Shown piece by piece: positions 25,820-33,444 of a stretch of 38,215 nt of DNA. The position numbers and the translations under genes were made by a program. The stretch's first letter is position 1; each line of letters begins with the position of its first letter. The notes beneath the pieces were generated by a model that had not been told where the DNA came from, ran no database searches, and saw only the letters and a list, made by a program, of their open reading frames with translations. Origin of the DNA: Methylococcaceae bacterium (GTDB lineage Bacteria > Pseudomonadota > Gammaproteobacteria > Methylococcales > Methylomonadaceae). The DNA lies in NCBI GenBank assembly GCA_028748685.1, contig JAJRDU010000266.1, positions 1-38,215 on the forward strand. Reading direction: 5' to 3'.

Positions 25820-26749
25820 TTAGGCTGCATTCGGCTCGGGCTGTTGCACCGCGCTGCTATGGCCCGCCCAAATCTGCCATTCATTATCCGCGACGCGGCG
25901 CCAGACTCGCGTGTACCGCAGATCGGCAATGAAGGGTGTCCCATCAAAAGCTCCGGCCAACTTCGCCCGAACCGAAACGGTGGCAAGTTCGCCGCCGACC
26001 TTCACACGCATTTCCGAAGGTTCGATCGCCTGAAATTTCAGAATTCCGGAGCGGTGCAGATCCAAGTCGTCTTGCTTGCTAAAGACTTGGCCAAGGTGGT
26101 TAGTGAAAATGAGGTCGGGGGAGATCAATCTATCGAGGGCTTCGACGTTCGAATCAAGCATGGCAAGTCGCAGAGTCTCTTCAAGTTCGGCTATCTGGTG
26201 TTCTGCATTGGTCGGCATATGTGCGGTTCCTCCGTTGATGTGATCTAAGGTAAAGTTATCACATTCTTGCATCATTACGTGAGACAACACGCCGGTGCGA
26301 TTGAGAAAGTTTCGTTCGGGAAGGACACGGAATCCAAGACGGAGGTAAAGCCGAAACGCCGGATTTGTTGACCTTACCGCAAGAGAAACCGCTTTGTAAT
26401 TCTGGCCGGCGATTTCCAGCAGGCGTGTCAAAAGGGATGTTCCTATTCCCTTTTGCCGGAATTCCGGTAGAACGGCCACAGAAATTTCGGGGATTTCCTC
26501 GTCAATCCATCCCCATCCCGGTGTTTCCTTCCGAAACAGCCGGCACCATGCTGCTCCCACGGGTTTGTTGTCATGCTCTGCGATGATGCCTATGTCGCCG
26601 ATTCGTCCCCAGCCTTCGACATACCGCGCCAAAATCGGGTCGCCCTGAACGACCGCCGTTGGGTCTTGTTTCGAGTCAAGGAGGGCTGCGTGATATTGCG
26701 CTTCCCATAAGAATGCCTCATCTTCCGAATTCGCGGCTCGTAAGTTCAT
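25820..26749 (-). CDS. GNAT acetyltransferase fused to a SnoaL/DUF4440-like domain
   Basis: The frame from ATG 26749 encodes 308 residues. Residues 1 to about 170 are a GNAT N-acetyltransferase with the acetyl-CoA motif PEFRQKGIGTSLL and the C-terminal LGFRVL. Residues 177-308 (starting MPTNAEHQIAELEETL) are an NTF2-fold DUF4440/SnoaL-like domain with TRVWRRVADNEWQIW. No stop codon separates them. The second part has its own ATG (26218) and a perfect GGAGG site, so it may also be made separately. The substrate of either part is unknown. An N-terminal extension to 26860 is open but not family-like. It is the first gene of a minus-strand run of small genes. Confidence 0.75.
   Translation of the reverse strand: MNLRAANSEDEAFLWEAQYHAALLDSKQDPTAVVQGDPILARYVEGWGRIGDIGIIAEHDNKPVGAAWCRLFRKETPGWGWIDEEIPEISVAVLPEFRQKGIGTSLLTRLLEIAGQNYKAVSLAVRSTNPAFRLYLRLGFRVLPERNFLNRTGVLSHVMMQECDNFTLDHINGGTAHMPTNAEHQIAELEETLRLAMLDSNVEALDRLISPDLIFTNHLGQVFSKQDDLDLHRSGILKFQAIEPSEMRVKVGGELATVSVRAKLAGAFDGTPFIADLRYTRVWRRVADNEWQIWAGHSSAVQQPEPNAA
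26218..26233 (-). promoter_or_regulatory. Internal ribosome site and ATG for the SnoaL/DUF4440 part
   Basis: On the minus strand GGAGG (26229-26233) stands 10 bases before an in-frame ATG (26216-26218) at the exact start of the DUF4440-like domain. This suggests that two genes became joined by loss of a stop codon, or that both a fusion and a free 132-residue domain are made. Confidence 0.5.
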
Positions 26750-26852
26750 CGGCTTTCTTTGGATGCATTGCGTTCTAGGTAAGGGGTTAGGCGTCAGTCG
26801 GGCTTGATGTTTGGTAAGCGCGGCTTGTCGGCAGTCTCCGTGGAATGGCGGG

Positions 26853-27341
26853 TTATGCATATTGTTTGCTGGGCGTTGGCCCGAAACAGAGATTTAGACC
26901 TACTGTTCGAACGCTTGGCAACCGGGGGATTGGATCGAGAACCTCCATTTCCAGTTGTGCGTAATTCTCCTGGGAGGGATAGGGGTAGCTCGGGGACTTG
27001 AGCCAATAGATTAAGTAGATGCCATGTCTTGTGCCGATACGTGCCATGTATTCTGGAAGTTGCACTTGAAGTCCGTGCGCGAGCTGTTGGCTTCCCGCCT
27101 TCTTGGCTTCGATGGCGATTTTTGCTAAGCCGGCTCCCAAGATGGGGGCGACAACATAAAAGTCGACATTCCCTCCACCTGCGATTGGCTCGCATGTGAC
27201 GTCGAAGTTTCTTGCTGCGCCATGGGAGGTCAAGAACGAAGCAATAAACCTTGATATTTCGGGCTCGTCGAATGGTTTTGAAGAGTCCCCTCCTTTTCCC
27301 CAGACAAATCTCTCGCCACCATGACGACTGATGTCAGCCAT
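26853..27341 (-). CDS. PD-(D/E)XK nuclease, third gene of an unknown operon
   Basis: From ATG 27341 the 162-residue product has a complete nuclease-fold signature. E28 lies in a helix, D60 in GNVDFYV, E78-A-K80 in IAIEAKKA, and QLPEY (94-98) fits the QxxxY helix of RecB/Cas4-type nucleases. The start ATG overlaps the stop of the preceding gene (ATGGCTGA), so translation is coupled. The frame remains open to 27440, but that part overlaps the coding end of the preceding gene. It is the last gene of the three-gene unit. It could be a DNA-cleaving effector of a defence or mobile module, though the substrate is unknown. Confidence 0.75.
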   Translation of the reverse strand: MADISRHGGERFVWGKGGDSSKPFDEPEISRFIASFLTSHGAARNFDVTCEPIAGGGNVDFYVVAPILGAGLAKIAIEAKKAGSQQLAHGLQVQLPEYMARIGTRHGIYLIYWLKSPSYPYPSQENYAQLEMEVLDPIPRLPSVRTVGLNLCFGPTPSKQYA

Positions 27342-27837
27342 CGCAAAGATGGAGACAATCAAGGACGCAGGAAAATAAGTCGTCGGTGCTGTGGTATGCG
27401 GAATTGACCAAGAGATTCTCTGTGCGAAGGATTCGAACAAGTTCGGGAGGCGGAAGAGTGATTGGCGTGTGGACCGCTCGCATGTGTTGATTCACTGAAT
27501 CTGCTGGATTACCCGAGGGCATGACTCCACATGCAATTGACTCAACGTCCCATTGAATGGCGACATGGCAAGGATCTTTGCCAGAGTATTGCTCGCTATG
27601 TTGATGAAGGCCATTGCGGCGAACAAACACCATTCCATCATGGACAGATGCTTCAAGCTCGTAATCTGGATATGAGAGCTTGAAGAGCATTATTGAATTG
27701 GTCAGGAAGCCTTCATTTGCTCTGAATTCAATGGTTCCAGCAGGAGGGCAGAAATCAGAAAACGAAATCTGACTCTTCATCTGAGTGAAGATTTGGAGCT
27801 TTGCAGGGCCGAGAGTGCGGGAAACATGCATATGCAT
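27334..27837 (-). CDS. Unknown protein, second gene of the operon
   Basis: From ATG 27837, 10 bases after the stop of the first gene, the 167-residue product is unrecognised. It looks beta-rich, with segments such as SIMLFKLSYPDYELEASVHD and HVAIQWDVESIACGV, and ends in a helical stretch (PPPELVRILRTENLL). There is no signal peptide or membrane helix. Its stop overlaps the start of the nuclease gene. The longer open frame to 27996 overlaps the first gene and is not needed. A carbohydrate- or peptide-binding beta-sandwich is one guess, without firm support. Confidence 0.65.
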   Translation of the reverse strand: MHMHVSRTLGPAKLQIFTQMKSQISFSDFCPPAGTIEFRANEGFLTNSIMLFKLSYPDYELEASVHDGMVFVRRNGLHQHSEQYSGKDPCHVAIQWDVESIACGVMPSGNPADSVNQHMRAVHTPITLPPPELVRILRTENLLVNSAYHSTDDLFSCVLDCLHLCDG

Positions 27838-27847
27838 AACGTGCAGC

Positions 27848-28297
27848 TCAAGAGCTTGGAGCCAGCTTGCCGGAGAATTGGGCTTCAGGAGCGCTGGGTT
27901 GGGCGTGCAACGTCTTGCCCATGTAATTAACGATGTACTCAACTGGATCGCATGATCGTGGCACCAGAAGAGCTCGGCAAATACTGCAATGGTCATCTCT
28001 TAACGTTGGGTCTGGTTCGAATGTAAGTTCAGCACCGGCAATGTCTGACATGGCAAAACCTTCCGAGGTAAGGATGTGTTCGAGTTTTTCTTTCAACCCA
28101 CGTAGCGATAGCCGGAGCGGTTCGTTCCCAAGAAACAGCACTGGACATGGTTCAGGCTCAAGTAGCTGGATTGTAATGTGGCTGAGACCGGCTGACCGAC
28201 ACGCGCGCAGAACATGTGGATGTAAGTAAGAGAGGCTACTCACAGCATGATGAGCGATGCTGTGACAGACACTCCGCAGTCGCTTTCTACTTGGCAT
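27848..28297 (-). CDS. Unknown protein, first gene of the operon
   Basis: The 149-residue product starts at ATG 28297. It has a basic N-terminus (MPSRKRLRSVCHSIAHHA), a middle part with SYLHPHVLRACRSAG and LRLSLRGLKEKLEHILTSEG, and a Cys pair in HCSICRALL. No known domain is recognised. A good sigma-70 promoter lies 64-91 bp upstream. It ends 10 bp before the second gene, so the three genes 28297-26853 form one transcription unit. The basic, His/Cys-rich composition would fit nucleic-acid or metal binding, which is inference. Confidence 0.65.
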   Translation of the reverse strand: MPSRKRLRSVCHSIAHHAVSSLSYLHPHVLRACRSAGLSHITIQLLEPEPCPVLFLGNEPLRLSLRGLKEKLEHILTSEGFAMSDIAGAELTFEPDPTLRDDHCSICRALLVPRSCDPVEYIVNYMGKTLHAQPSAPEAQFSGKLAPSS

Positions 28298-28360
28298 AAG
28301 GAATAGGCGTCCAACAATTGATCAGCAGGCAAATGCGCCTGGATATTCAGTAAGCCGCTG

Positions 28361-28388
28361 ACTCTAGCATGTGGTTAGTGTGTGTCAA
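28361..28388 (-). promoter_or_regulatory. Promoter of the three-gene nuclease operon
   Basis: On the minus strand a perfect TTGACA (28383-28388), a 16-base spacer and TAGAGT (28361-28366) lie 64-91 bp before the first ATG. It starts within the 126-bp gap after the oxidoreductase gene, so the operon has its own transcription start. Confidence 0.55.
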
Positions 28389-28423
28389 GTCGAATCGCCC
28401 GGCTGCAACGCATCGCATCCGGC

Positions 28424-29854
28424 TTAACCCCGCCAGCCGAAGATGCGTTTCAACCAAAGCTTTCGGCAGGGCGTCAGTGCCTCCTTGAGCCGTTGGTCGG
28501 CGACGCGGCGGTTGATTTGCGCCAGCGTCGGGTAGATGTGGATGGTGTTGCTCAAGTCGGCGGCTTTCATACCCTTGGCGATGGCCAGCCCGTATTCGGC
28601 GATTAATTCCCCGGCATGGGGGCCGACGATGCAGGCGCCGAGTAGTTTGCCGCGCGGCGTGGTGATGATTTTCGCCAGGCCTTCGGTTGCGCCTTCCGTC
28701 ACGGCCCTGTCGATGTCGGCGAACGGGAAGCGGTAAATCTGATGTTGAATGCCTTGCTGCAGGGCCTCGCTTTCCGACAGCCCGACCCGCGCCAGCTCCG
28801 GATCGGTATAGGTGCACCAGGGGATGTTGTTGGTTTGCGCCTTGCTGGGCCAGTGAAACAGCGCGTTGCGCAACACCACGCCGGCCTGATGTTCGGCCAT
28901 GTGGGTGAACAGATAAGGACCTGCGACATCGCCACAGGCGTAGATGTTTTTATTGCCGGTCCTCAGCCGGGCATCGATCACTAGCCGGCTGTTGTTCAAT
29001 TCGACGCCGGCCTTGTCCAGTCCCAATCCTTCCAGATTGGGTTTGCGGCCGGCCGCGATCAGCAAGTGGCTGCCGCTCAACCAGTATTGGCCTCGTTGCG
29101 GATGCTCCAGCAAAACCCCGATTTCGCCGTCTTGGCGGTCGACCTTGATGACCTTGATGCCAAGATGCAAGGCGATGCCTTCCTGTTTGAAGCGCTCGGC
29201 CACCACCGCGCTGATGTCTTCGTCTTCGCGCGGCAACAAGCCCTGCGCCAGGTCGAAGACGGTGACCCGGCTACCGAGCCTGGCCAAAGCTTGCGCCATT
29301 TCGCAGCCTATCGGCCCGCCGCCCAGGATCAATAAATGCGGTATTTGTTCTTGGACCGAAAACAGGGTTTCGTTGGTCAGATAAGGTATCTGGTCCAGTC
29401 CCGGCAGCGGCGGAATCGCCGGGCGGGTGCCGGTGGCGATCACGAAGTTTTTGGCCCGCAATTCCCGGCCATCGACCGAGAAGGCGTCTGGCGCCGTGAA
29501 TTGCCCCGCGCCGAAGATTAACTCCACCCCCAACTCGGCGAAGCGTTCCGGGCTGTCGTTGGGTTCGATTTGCCTGATCACGCTTTGCACCCGCTGCATC
29601 ACGGTGGGCAAATCGATGGCCGGTGCCTGCGCCGGGATGCCGAACCGTTCGGCATCGCGCAGGGTATGGGCGACTTTGGCGCTGTGGATCAGGGCCTTGC
29701 TGGGCACGCAGCCATAATGCAGGCAATCGCCGCCCAGGGCGTTTTTTTCCACCAGCACCACTTTCGCGCCCAGCGTCGCCGCGCCGGCGGCTACCACCAA
29801 GCCGGCCGCGCCGCCGCCGATGATGCATAAATCGTATTCCGTAGAGCTGCCCAT
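28424..29854 (-). CDS. MerA-like flavoprotein disulfide reductase
   Basis: The 476-residue product is a class I pyridine nucleotide-disulfide oxidoreductase. It has the FAD site IIGGGAAGL (11-19), the redox-active pair C44/C49 in GGDCLHYGCVPSK, the NAD(P) site LILGGGPIGCE near 173, and GDVAG. The C-terminal His-Glu dyad of lipoamide dehydrogenase (HPTxxE) is replaced by YPTLAQ, and the C-terminal CC of true mercuric reductase is absent, so neither activity can be assumed. A GGGAGG site precedes ATG 29854. It resembles the MerA-like reductases found beside TVP38/DedA membrane proteins, but none is adjacent here. Likely cytoplasmic. Substrate unknown. Confidence 0.85.
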   Translation of the reverse strand: MGSSTEYDLCIIGGGAAGLVVAAGAATLGAKVVLVEKNALGGDCLHYGCVPSKALIHSAKVAHTLRDAERFGIPAQAPAIDLPTVMQRVQSVIRQIEPNDSPERFAELGVELIFGAGQFTAPDAFSVDGRELRAKNFVIATGTRPAIPPLPGLDQIPYLTNETLFSVQEQIPHLLILGGGPIGCEMAQALARLGSRVTVFDLAQGLLPREDEDISAVVAERFKQEGIALHLGIKVIKVDRQDGEIGVLLEHPQRGQYWLSGSHLLIAAGRKPNLEGLGLDKAGVELNNSRLVIDARLRTGNKNIYACGDVAGPYLFTHMAEHQAGVVLRNALFHWPSKAQTNNIPWCTYTDPELARVGLSESEALQQGIQHQIYRFPFADIDRAVTEGATEGLAKIITTPRGKLLGACIVGPHAGELIAEYGLAIAKGMKAADLSNTIHIYPTLAQINRRVADQRLKEALTPCRKLWLKRIFGWRG

Positions 29855-29890
29855 GATTGCCTCCCGTGATGCTAAGGTCGTTGGTCGTCA

Positions 29891-29913
29891 TGCCTGGTAA
29901 AACCTTACAGGCA
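29891..29913. repeat. Hairpin upstream of the flavoprotein gene
   Basis: TGCCTG-G-TAA and TTACAGGCA pair over 9 bp with one bulged base and a short loop, 36 bp before the ATG of the minus-strand gene. It may be in the mRNA leader or be an operator. Confidence 0.4.
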
Positions 29914-30059
29914 ATTTAAGTTTAGTATCGTTCCCTCGGCTCGAATCACTGGCATTATTTTGTCGGGCGTGGTGAGGATTGCAATGAACCATTTGCCAAG
30001 GCCGGAAATCGGATAAGGGTCTTCAATTCCTGTTTGTTTTTGATTGAAGCAGTTAGGTC

Positions 30060-30112
30060 TTGAAAAATCCCGCTCCCCCTTCGACAAGCTCAGGACGAAC
30101 GGGATTTTTCAA
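30060..30112. repeat. Palindromic repeat with a TTCGACAAGCTCAGGACGAA core, copy A
   Basis: TTGAAAAATCCCG (30060-30072) and CGGGATTTTTCAA (30100-30112) are perfect 13-bp arms. The loop carries CTTCGACAAGCTCAGGACGAA, a core sequence that recurs in the next hairpin and is widespread in bacterial genomes in similar palindromes. Confidence 0.8.
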
Positions 30113-30127
30113 TCACCCAATGGGTGG

Positions 30128-30185
30128 GTGTGTTATAGGCCGTCCATGCTTCGACTTTGCTCAGCACGAACGGCCTATAACACAC
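30128..30185. repeat. Palindromic repeat with a related core, copy B
   Basis: GTGTGTTATAGGCCGT (30128-30143) and ACGGCCTATAACACAC (30170-30185) are perfect 16-bp arms. The loop (CTTCGACTTTGCTCAGCACGA) is clearly related to copy A although the arms are unrelated. A short CACCCA-A-TGGGTG palindrome (30114-30126) links the two. Confidence 0.8.
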
Positions 30186-30248
30186 GTCAACTGCATTTTT
30201 AGGTTGATCGCGATGGAAGAAACCGCAGCCATCGCCGGGAGGTTTGCC

Positions 30249-31742
30249 ATGTGTATTAAGAATACTCTGAACACGTTGATTCCGGTCTTGGTCGTCATTC
30301 TCGGCTTATTTTTTCAAGCCTGTGCCGGGTGGAAATCACTTCCTACCTTGGGAGCGGAGCAAGCCGATTGCGAGCGCCTTTTCCAAGAAATGGACCAGCG
30401 AGTGGCCGAGTCCAGTGTGGCGGACGCCGGCACGGCACGGATAGCGGGTTTTCCGGAACTCCGCGTCGATCGCTTCCTGGCGTCTTTTGCGAAGGAAAAT
30501 TTGACGGGAGAAGCTTATGCCGCCTGGCTGGAGCGTCTACGGCAATTGGGTGAAACCACCCGAATGATCGAATGGCGCAATCTGCCGCCCGAAGCGAAAT
30601 CTCATCTTAAAACTCATTCCGGCGCTAATGTCGAAGAGGCGGTGAATGTCTGTGGACACATCCTGGCCGAGCAGGATCTGATTTATCCGAGTCGGCGCGC
30701 CCAGTTACTCGCCGAAGTCGAGCCGCCCGATGCTTATTCGAACTGGCAGAGGGTTTTCGGTTTGTATTTTTTCAGCCGCTGGGCCATCGTCGAAGGCGTC
30801 TGGCGGGTGCAGCGGGAGATGCGCGAACCCTTCGTCAAGCCTGATCAGAATCAGTCAGCCGCCGGCCAATTGATTCGCTATACGCCGCCAACGCGGAATG
30901 TTCTGGGCACTGACGAGGTCGCCAAGATACTCGAATATTCGGCGGACAATCCGCTGGGCATTCCGGAGCCTTCCGAAGACCAACTCGGGCGCTTATTTTC
31001 CACTTTTGCGCCGGTCTGGGCCGTCGATACCGCTGATGGCGGCGATCGCATCGGTATGGTCCGAATCGGTGGGGATGGCGAGGCCACAATCGACACCAAC
31101 GAAGCCAGCGTTTACCGCCTGGTTTCACATACTCGCTTCGGCGGCCAGGTCTTGCTCCAGCTCAATTACATGGTCTGGTTCCCGGCAAGATCGCCGGAAG
31201 CTTGGCTGGATATTTACGCCGGTCGTTTCGACGGACTGATCTGGCGCGTCACTTTGGGGATGGACGGCAAGCCGCTGGCGTATGACAGTATTCACTCCTG
31301 TGGCTGTTATTACCAGATTTTTCCGGGGGAAGGATTCAGGGTCGCGCAACCCATGGATGGTTCGGAGCCGATCTTGTCACCGATGCCGATTCTCGGCCCT
31401 AAGCCCGGAGAATCGCTGGTGGTCACGCTCAGTTCCCGAACCCACTTCATCCAAGGCATCTCAGAGGAAGCGCCAGAATCAGGATCGTTGACGTATGGCT
31501 GGCGCGATTACGACGACCTTCGCTCGCTGTCGTTGCCGGACGGCAGGCATCGAAGTTTGTTCGATACCGACGGCTTGGTGCCAGGCAGCGAGCGCCCCGA
31601 GCGATTTCTGCTCTGGCCCATGGGCGTACCCAGCGCCGGCGCGATGCGGCAATGGGGAACTCATGCCATTGCCTTCCTAGGCAAACGCCATTTCGACGAT
31701 CCCAGGCTTTTGGAAAAACTCCTGCGGCCGCTTTGGGAATAG
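30249..31742 (+). CDS. Large lipoprotein of unknown function
   Basis: The ATG at 30249 follows a GGGAGG site and yields 497 residues. The first 25 form a lipoprotein signal (LIPVLVVILGLFFQAC) with the lipobox FQAC at 22-25, so the protein is probably anchored in the outer membrane. The next 150 residues are helical. The rest has alternating strands and helices (VLLQLNYMVWFPARSPEAWL, SCGCYYQIFPGEGF), with no catalytic motif I know. The open frame upstream of 30249 runs through the two palindromic repeats and is not coding. It has no operon partner and is convergent with the kinase-like gene downstream. Confidence 0.8.
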   Translation: MCIKNTLNTLIPVLVVILGLFFQACAGWKSLPTLGAEQADCERLFQEMDQRVAESSVADAGTARIAGFPELRVDRFLASFAKENLTGEAYAAWLERLRQLGETTRMIEWRNLPPEAKSHLKTHSGANVEEAVNVCGHILAEQDLIYPSRRAQLLAEVEPPDAYSNWQRVFGLYFFSRWAIVEGVWRVQREMREPFVKPDQNQSAAGQLIRYTPPTRNVLGTDEVAKILEYSADNPLGIPEPSEDQLGRLFSTFAPVWAVDTADGGDRIGMVRIGGDGEATIDTNEASVYRLVSHTRFGGQVLLQLNYMVWFPARSPEAWLDIYAGRFDGLIWRVTLGMDGKPLAYDSIHSCGCYYQIFPGEGFRVAQPMDGSEPILSPMPILGPKPGESLVVTLSSRTHFIQGISEEAPESGSLTYGWRDYDDLRSLSLPDGRHRSLFDTDGLVPGSERPERFLLWPMGVPSAGAMRQWGTHAIAFLGKRHFDDPRLLEKLLRPLWE

Positions 31743-31788
31743 CAGGGCTAAGCCGAAAGCCCCGCCTCAAACGGAGACAAATAACGGT

Positions 31789-32856
31789 TCAATTCACCGA
31801 TCTCAAGCCCGAGATCAGCTTTTCAATCCGAGCCCGCTGAACGGCAATATCTTCGCATAGCTGAAACTGCGATTCCGCCCGCCTTAAATTTTCCTCGGGA
31901 TCGCTGACCCTGAAATAGCGGTTGCCGGCCAGATGATCGCTGAAAAATCTCAGCCCCAGTTCGAAGGGGATCAGCAAAATGGCGGCATACAGATAATCGT
32001 AATCGGCCGGCGCGAAAAAATGGCCGGCTTCCCGCAGGTAGCTGCTCAATAGGGTCTCACAGCAATCGAGATCGAAGCGATTGCCCTCCTGAATATGGCA
32101 GCAGGAACGCAGGCAGTCGCCGATGTCGTAATGTACCAATCCGGGTTTGACGGTGTCCAGGTCGATCAGGCTGACGATGCGGTCGCTGCCCGGTTCGAAC
32201 AGGAAATTGTTGAGTTTCGGATCGCCATGGATGACGCGTTCGACCAACAATCCCTGCTGTTTGGGGTCCTCCAAAACAGCGATATGGTCCGCGAAGGAGG
32301 CTATAAACGTTTGGCAATAGTCGAAGCGGTCGCAGGCTTTAACCCTTAGCGGCTGTTCGAGCAGGGTTTGATAATCCCGGAAATAGCCGGGCGTGATGTG
32401 GAAGCCGGGCAGGGTGTCGTACAAGCGGTCGGTGGGCAAGTCGCTGCACAGGCGGTGAAAGTGGGCCAGCGCGAAGCCGACTTGTTCGGCTTCTGTTTGG
32501 CGGCTGATTCGTTCGCGGCTTTCGGCCGGCGTTATCAGTTGCAGCGCCCGCCAGAACTGGCCGTCTTCGGCATGGAAAAAAGCTTGTCCGTCGATAGTCG
32601 GCAAAACGGCCGGAATTTGCAGAAGCACGTCGCCGGCGGGTTGCTGATGGATATGCTCGCCGAGCAATTGCAGGTTGAACATCACCCGTTCTGGCCGGGG
32701 AAACACGTGGGTGTTGATGCGTTGCAACACAAACCCGAAACTGTCGGTCGTGATCCGATAGCTATCGTTGATCAGGCCGTTACCCAGTGGCGATATGTCG
32801 ATAATCGCATGACTGCCGGCGAATTGCCTGGCGATTATTTGCAACGGCCGATTCAC
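31789..32856 (-). CDS. Aminoglycoside-phosphotransferase-fold small-molecule kinase
   Basis: The 355-residue product has the APH/choline-kinase fold. LGNGLINDSYRI (24-35) forms the nucleotide loop, the Brenner motif HGDPKLNN (210-217) carries the catalytic Asp, and IDLD (231-234) binds metal. The N-terminal LINDSYR and the overall length resemble N-acetylhexosamine 1-kinases and related sugar kinases more than antibiotic kinases, but the substrate cannot be read. GTG 32856 overlaps the rdgB stop by 4 bp, so it is translated with the rph-rdgB pair. Confidence 0.82.
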   Translation of the reverse strand: MNRPLQIIARQFAGSHAIIDISPLGNGLINDSYRITTDSFGFVLQRINTHVFPRPERVMFNLQLLGEHIHQQPAGDVLLQIPAVLPTIDGQAFFHAEDGQFWRALQLITPAESRERISRQTEAEQVGFALAHFHRLCSDLPTDRLYDTLPGFHITPGYFRDYQTLLEQPLRVKACDRFDYCQTFIASFADHIAVLEDPKQQGLLVERVIHGDPKLNNFLFEPGSDRIVSLIDLDTVKPGLVHYDIGDCLRSCCHIQEGNRFDLDCCETLLSSYLREAGHFFAPADYDYLYAAILLIPFELGLRFFSDHLAGNRYFRVSDPEENLRRAESQFQLCEDIAVQRARIEKLISGLRSVN

Positions 32857-33440
32857 CGGGTTGCGAGTTGTTGGCTCAATATTTTTAGGGCCTGGCCGCG
32901 GTGACTGAGGGCATTTTTCAGCTCAGGCGCCAGTTGCGCCGACGAGCATTGGTATTGTTCCACCCAAAACACCGGGTCGTAGCCGAAGCCGTTGTCGCCG
33001 ACGGCATGATGCATGATCCGGCCTTCCCAGACGCCCTGGGCGATGACCGGCGTCGGGTCCAAGGCATGGCGCAGGTAGACCATCACGCAGATGAAGCGGG
33101 CGCTGCGCTCTGCTTCCGGCACATCGCGCATCTTCAGCAATAACTTTTCGAGATTGGCCTGGTCGGAGGCGCCAACGCCGGCATAGCGGGCCGAGATCAC
33201 GCCCGGCGCGCCGTTCATCGCATCCACCACCAGCCCGGAATCGTCGGCTATTGCCGGTAGTTGGCAATGCAGCGCGGCGTTGCGGGCCTTGATGATGGCG
33301 TTTTCGACGAAGGTGGAGCCGGTTTCGTCAGGTTCGGCGACGTCGAATTGCGATTGAGGCAGAATCTTGTCGTTTTGCAGGATGGCCTGAATCTCCCGAA
33401 TCTTGCCGGGATTGCCGCTGGCTAAGACGATGGAACTCAT
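32853..33440 (-). CDS. rdgB: RdgB/HAM1 dITP/XTP pyrophosphatase
   Basis: RdgB hydrolyses non-canonical purine nucleotides (dITP, XTP) to monophosphates, keeping them out of DNA. The start at ATG 33440 gives 195 residues (E. coli has 197) beginning IVLASGNPGKIREIQ, with the family motifs DDSGL, GVISARYAG and FGYDPVF. A longer frame to 33620 overlaps rph and is not family-like. It lies 4 bp after rph in the common rph-rdgB arrangement and overlaps the downstream kinase gene by 4 bp. Confidence 0.96.
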   Translation of the reverse strand: MSSIVLASGNPGKIREIQAILQNDKILPQSQFDVAEPDETGSTFVENAIIKARNAALHCQLPAIADDSGLVVDAMNGAPGVISARYAGVGASDQANLEKLLLKMRDVPEAERSARFICVMVYLRHALDPTPVIAQGVWEGRIMHHAVGDNGFGYDPVFWVEQYQCSSAQLAPELKNALSHRGQALKILSQQLATR

Positions 33441-33444
33441 GGCC

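Noticed and set aside
26853-28297. Reading the three overlapping minus-strand frames as one gene broken by two frameshifts.
   Set aside because: Each frame has an ATG placed exactly at the preceding stop (10-bp gap; 8-bp overlap), which is typical of coupled genes, and each product looks complete. Two independent errors at such positions are less likely.
24400-28400. True integron array with attC sites.
   Set aside because: No attC with paired RYYYAAC and GTTRRRY cores could be drawn and no integrase gene is in the window. Kept only as a hypothesis.
29905-30087. 60-codon minus-strand frame between the flavoprotein and lipoprotein genes.
   Set aside because: Its start lies inside a palindromic repeat, with no ribosome site and no recognisable family.
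30060-30248. N-terminal extension of the large lipoprotein through the palindromic repeats.
   Set aside because: The extension consists of repeat sequence; the GGGAGG site and signal peptide fix the start at 30249.
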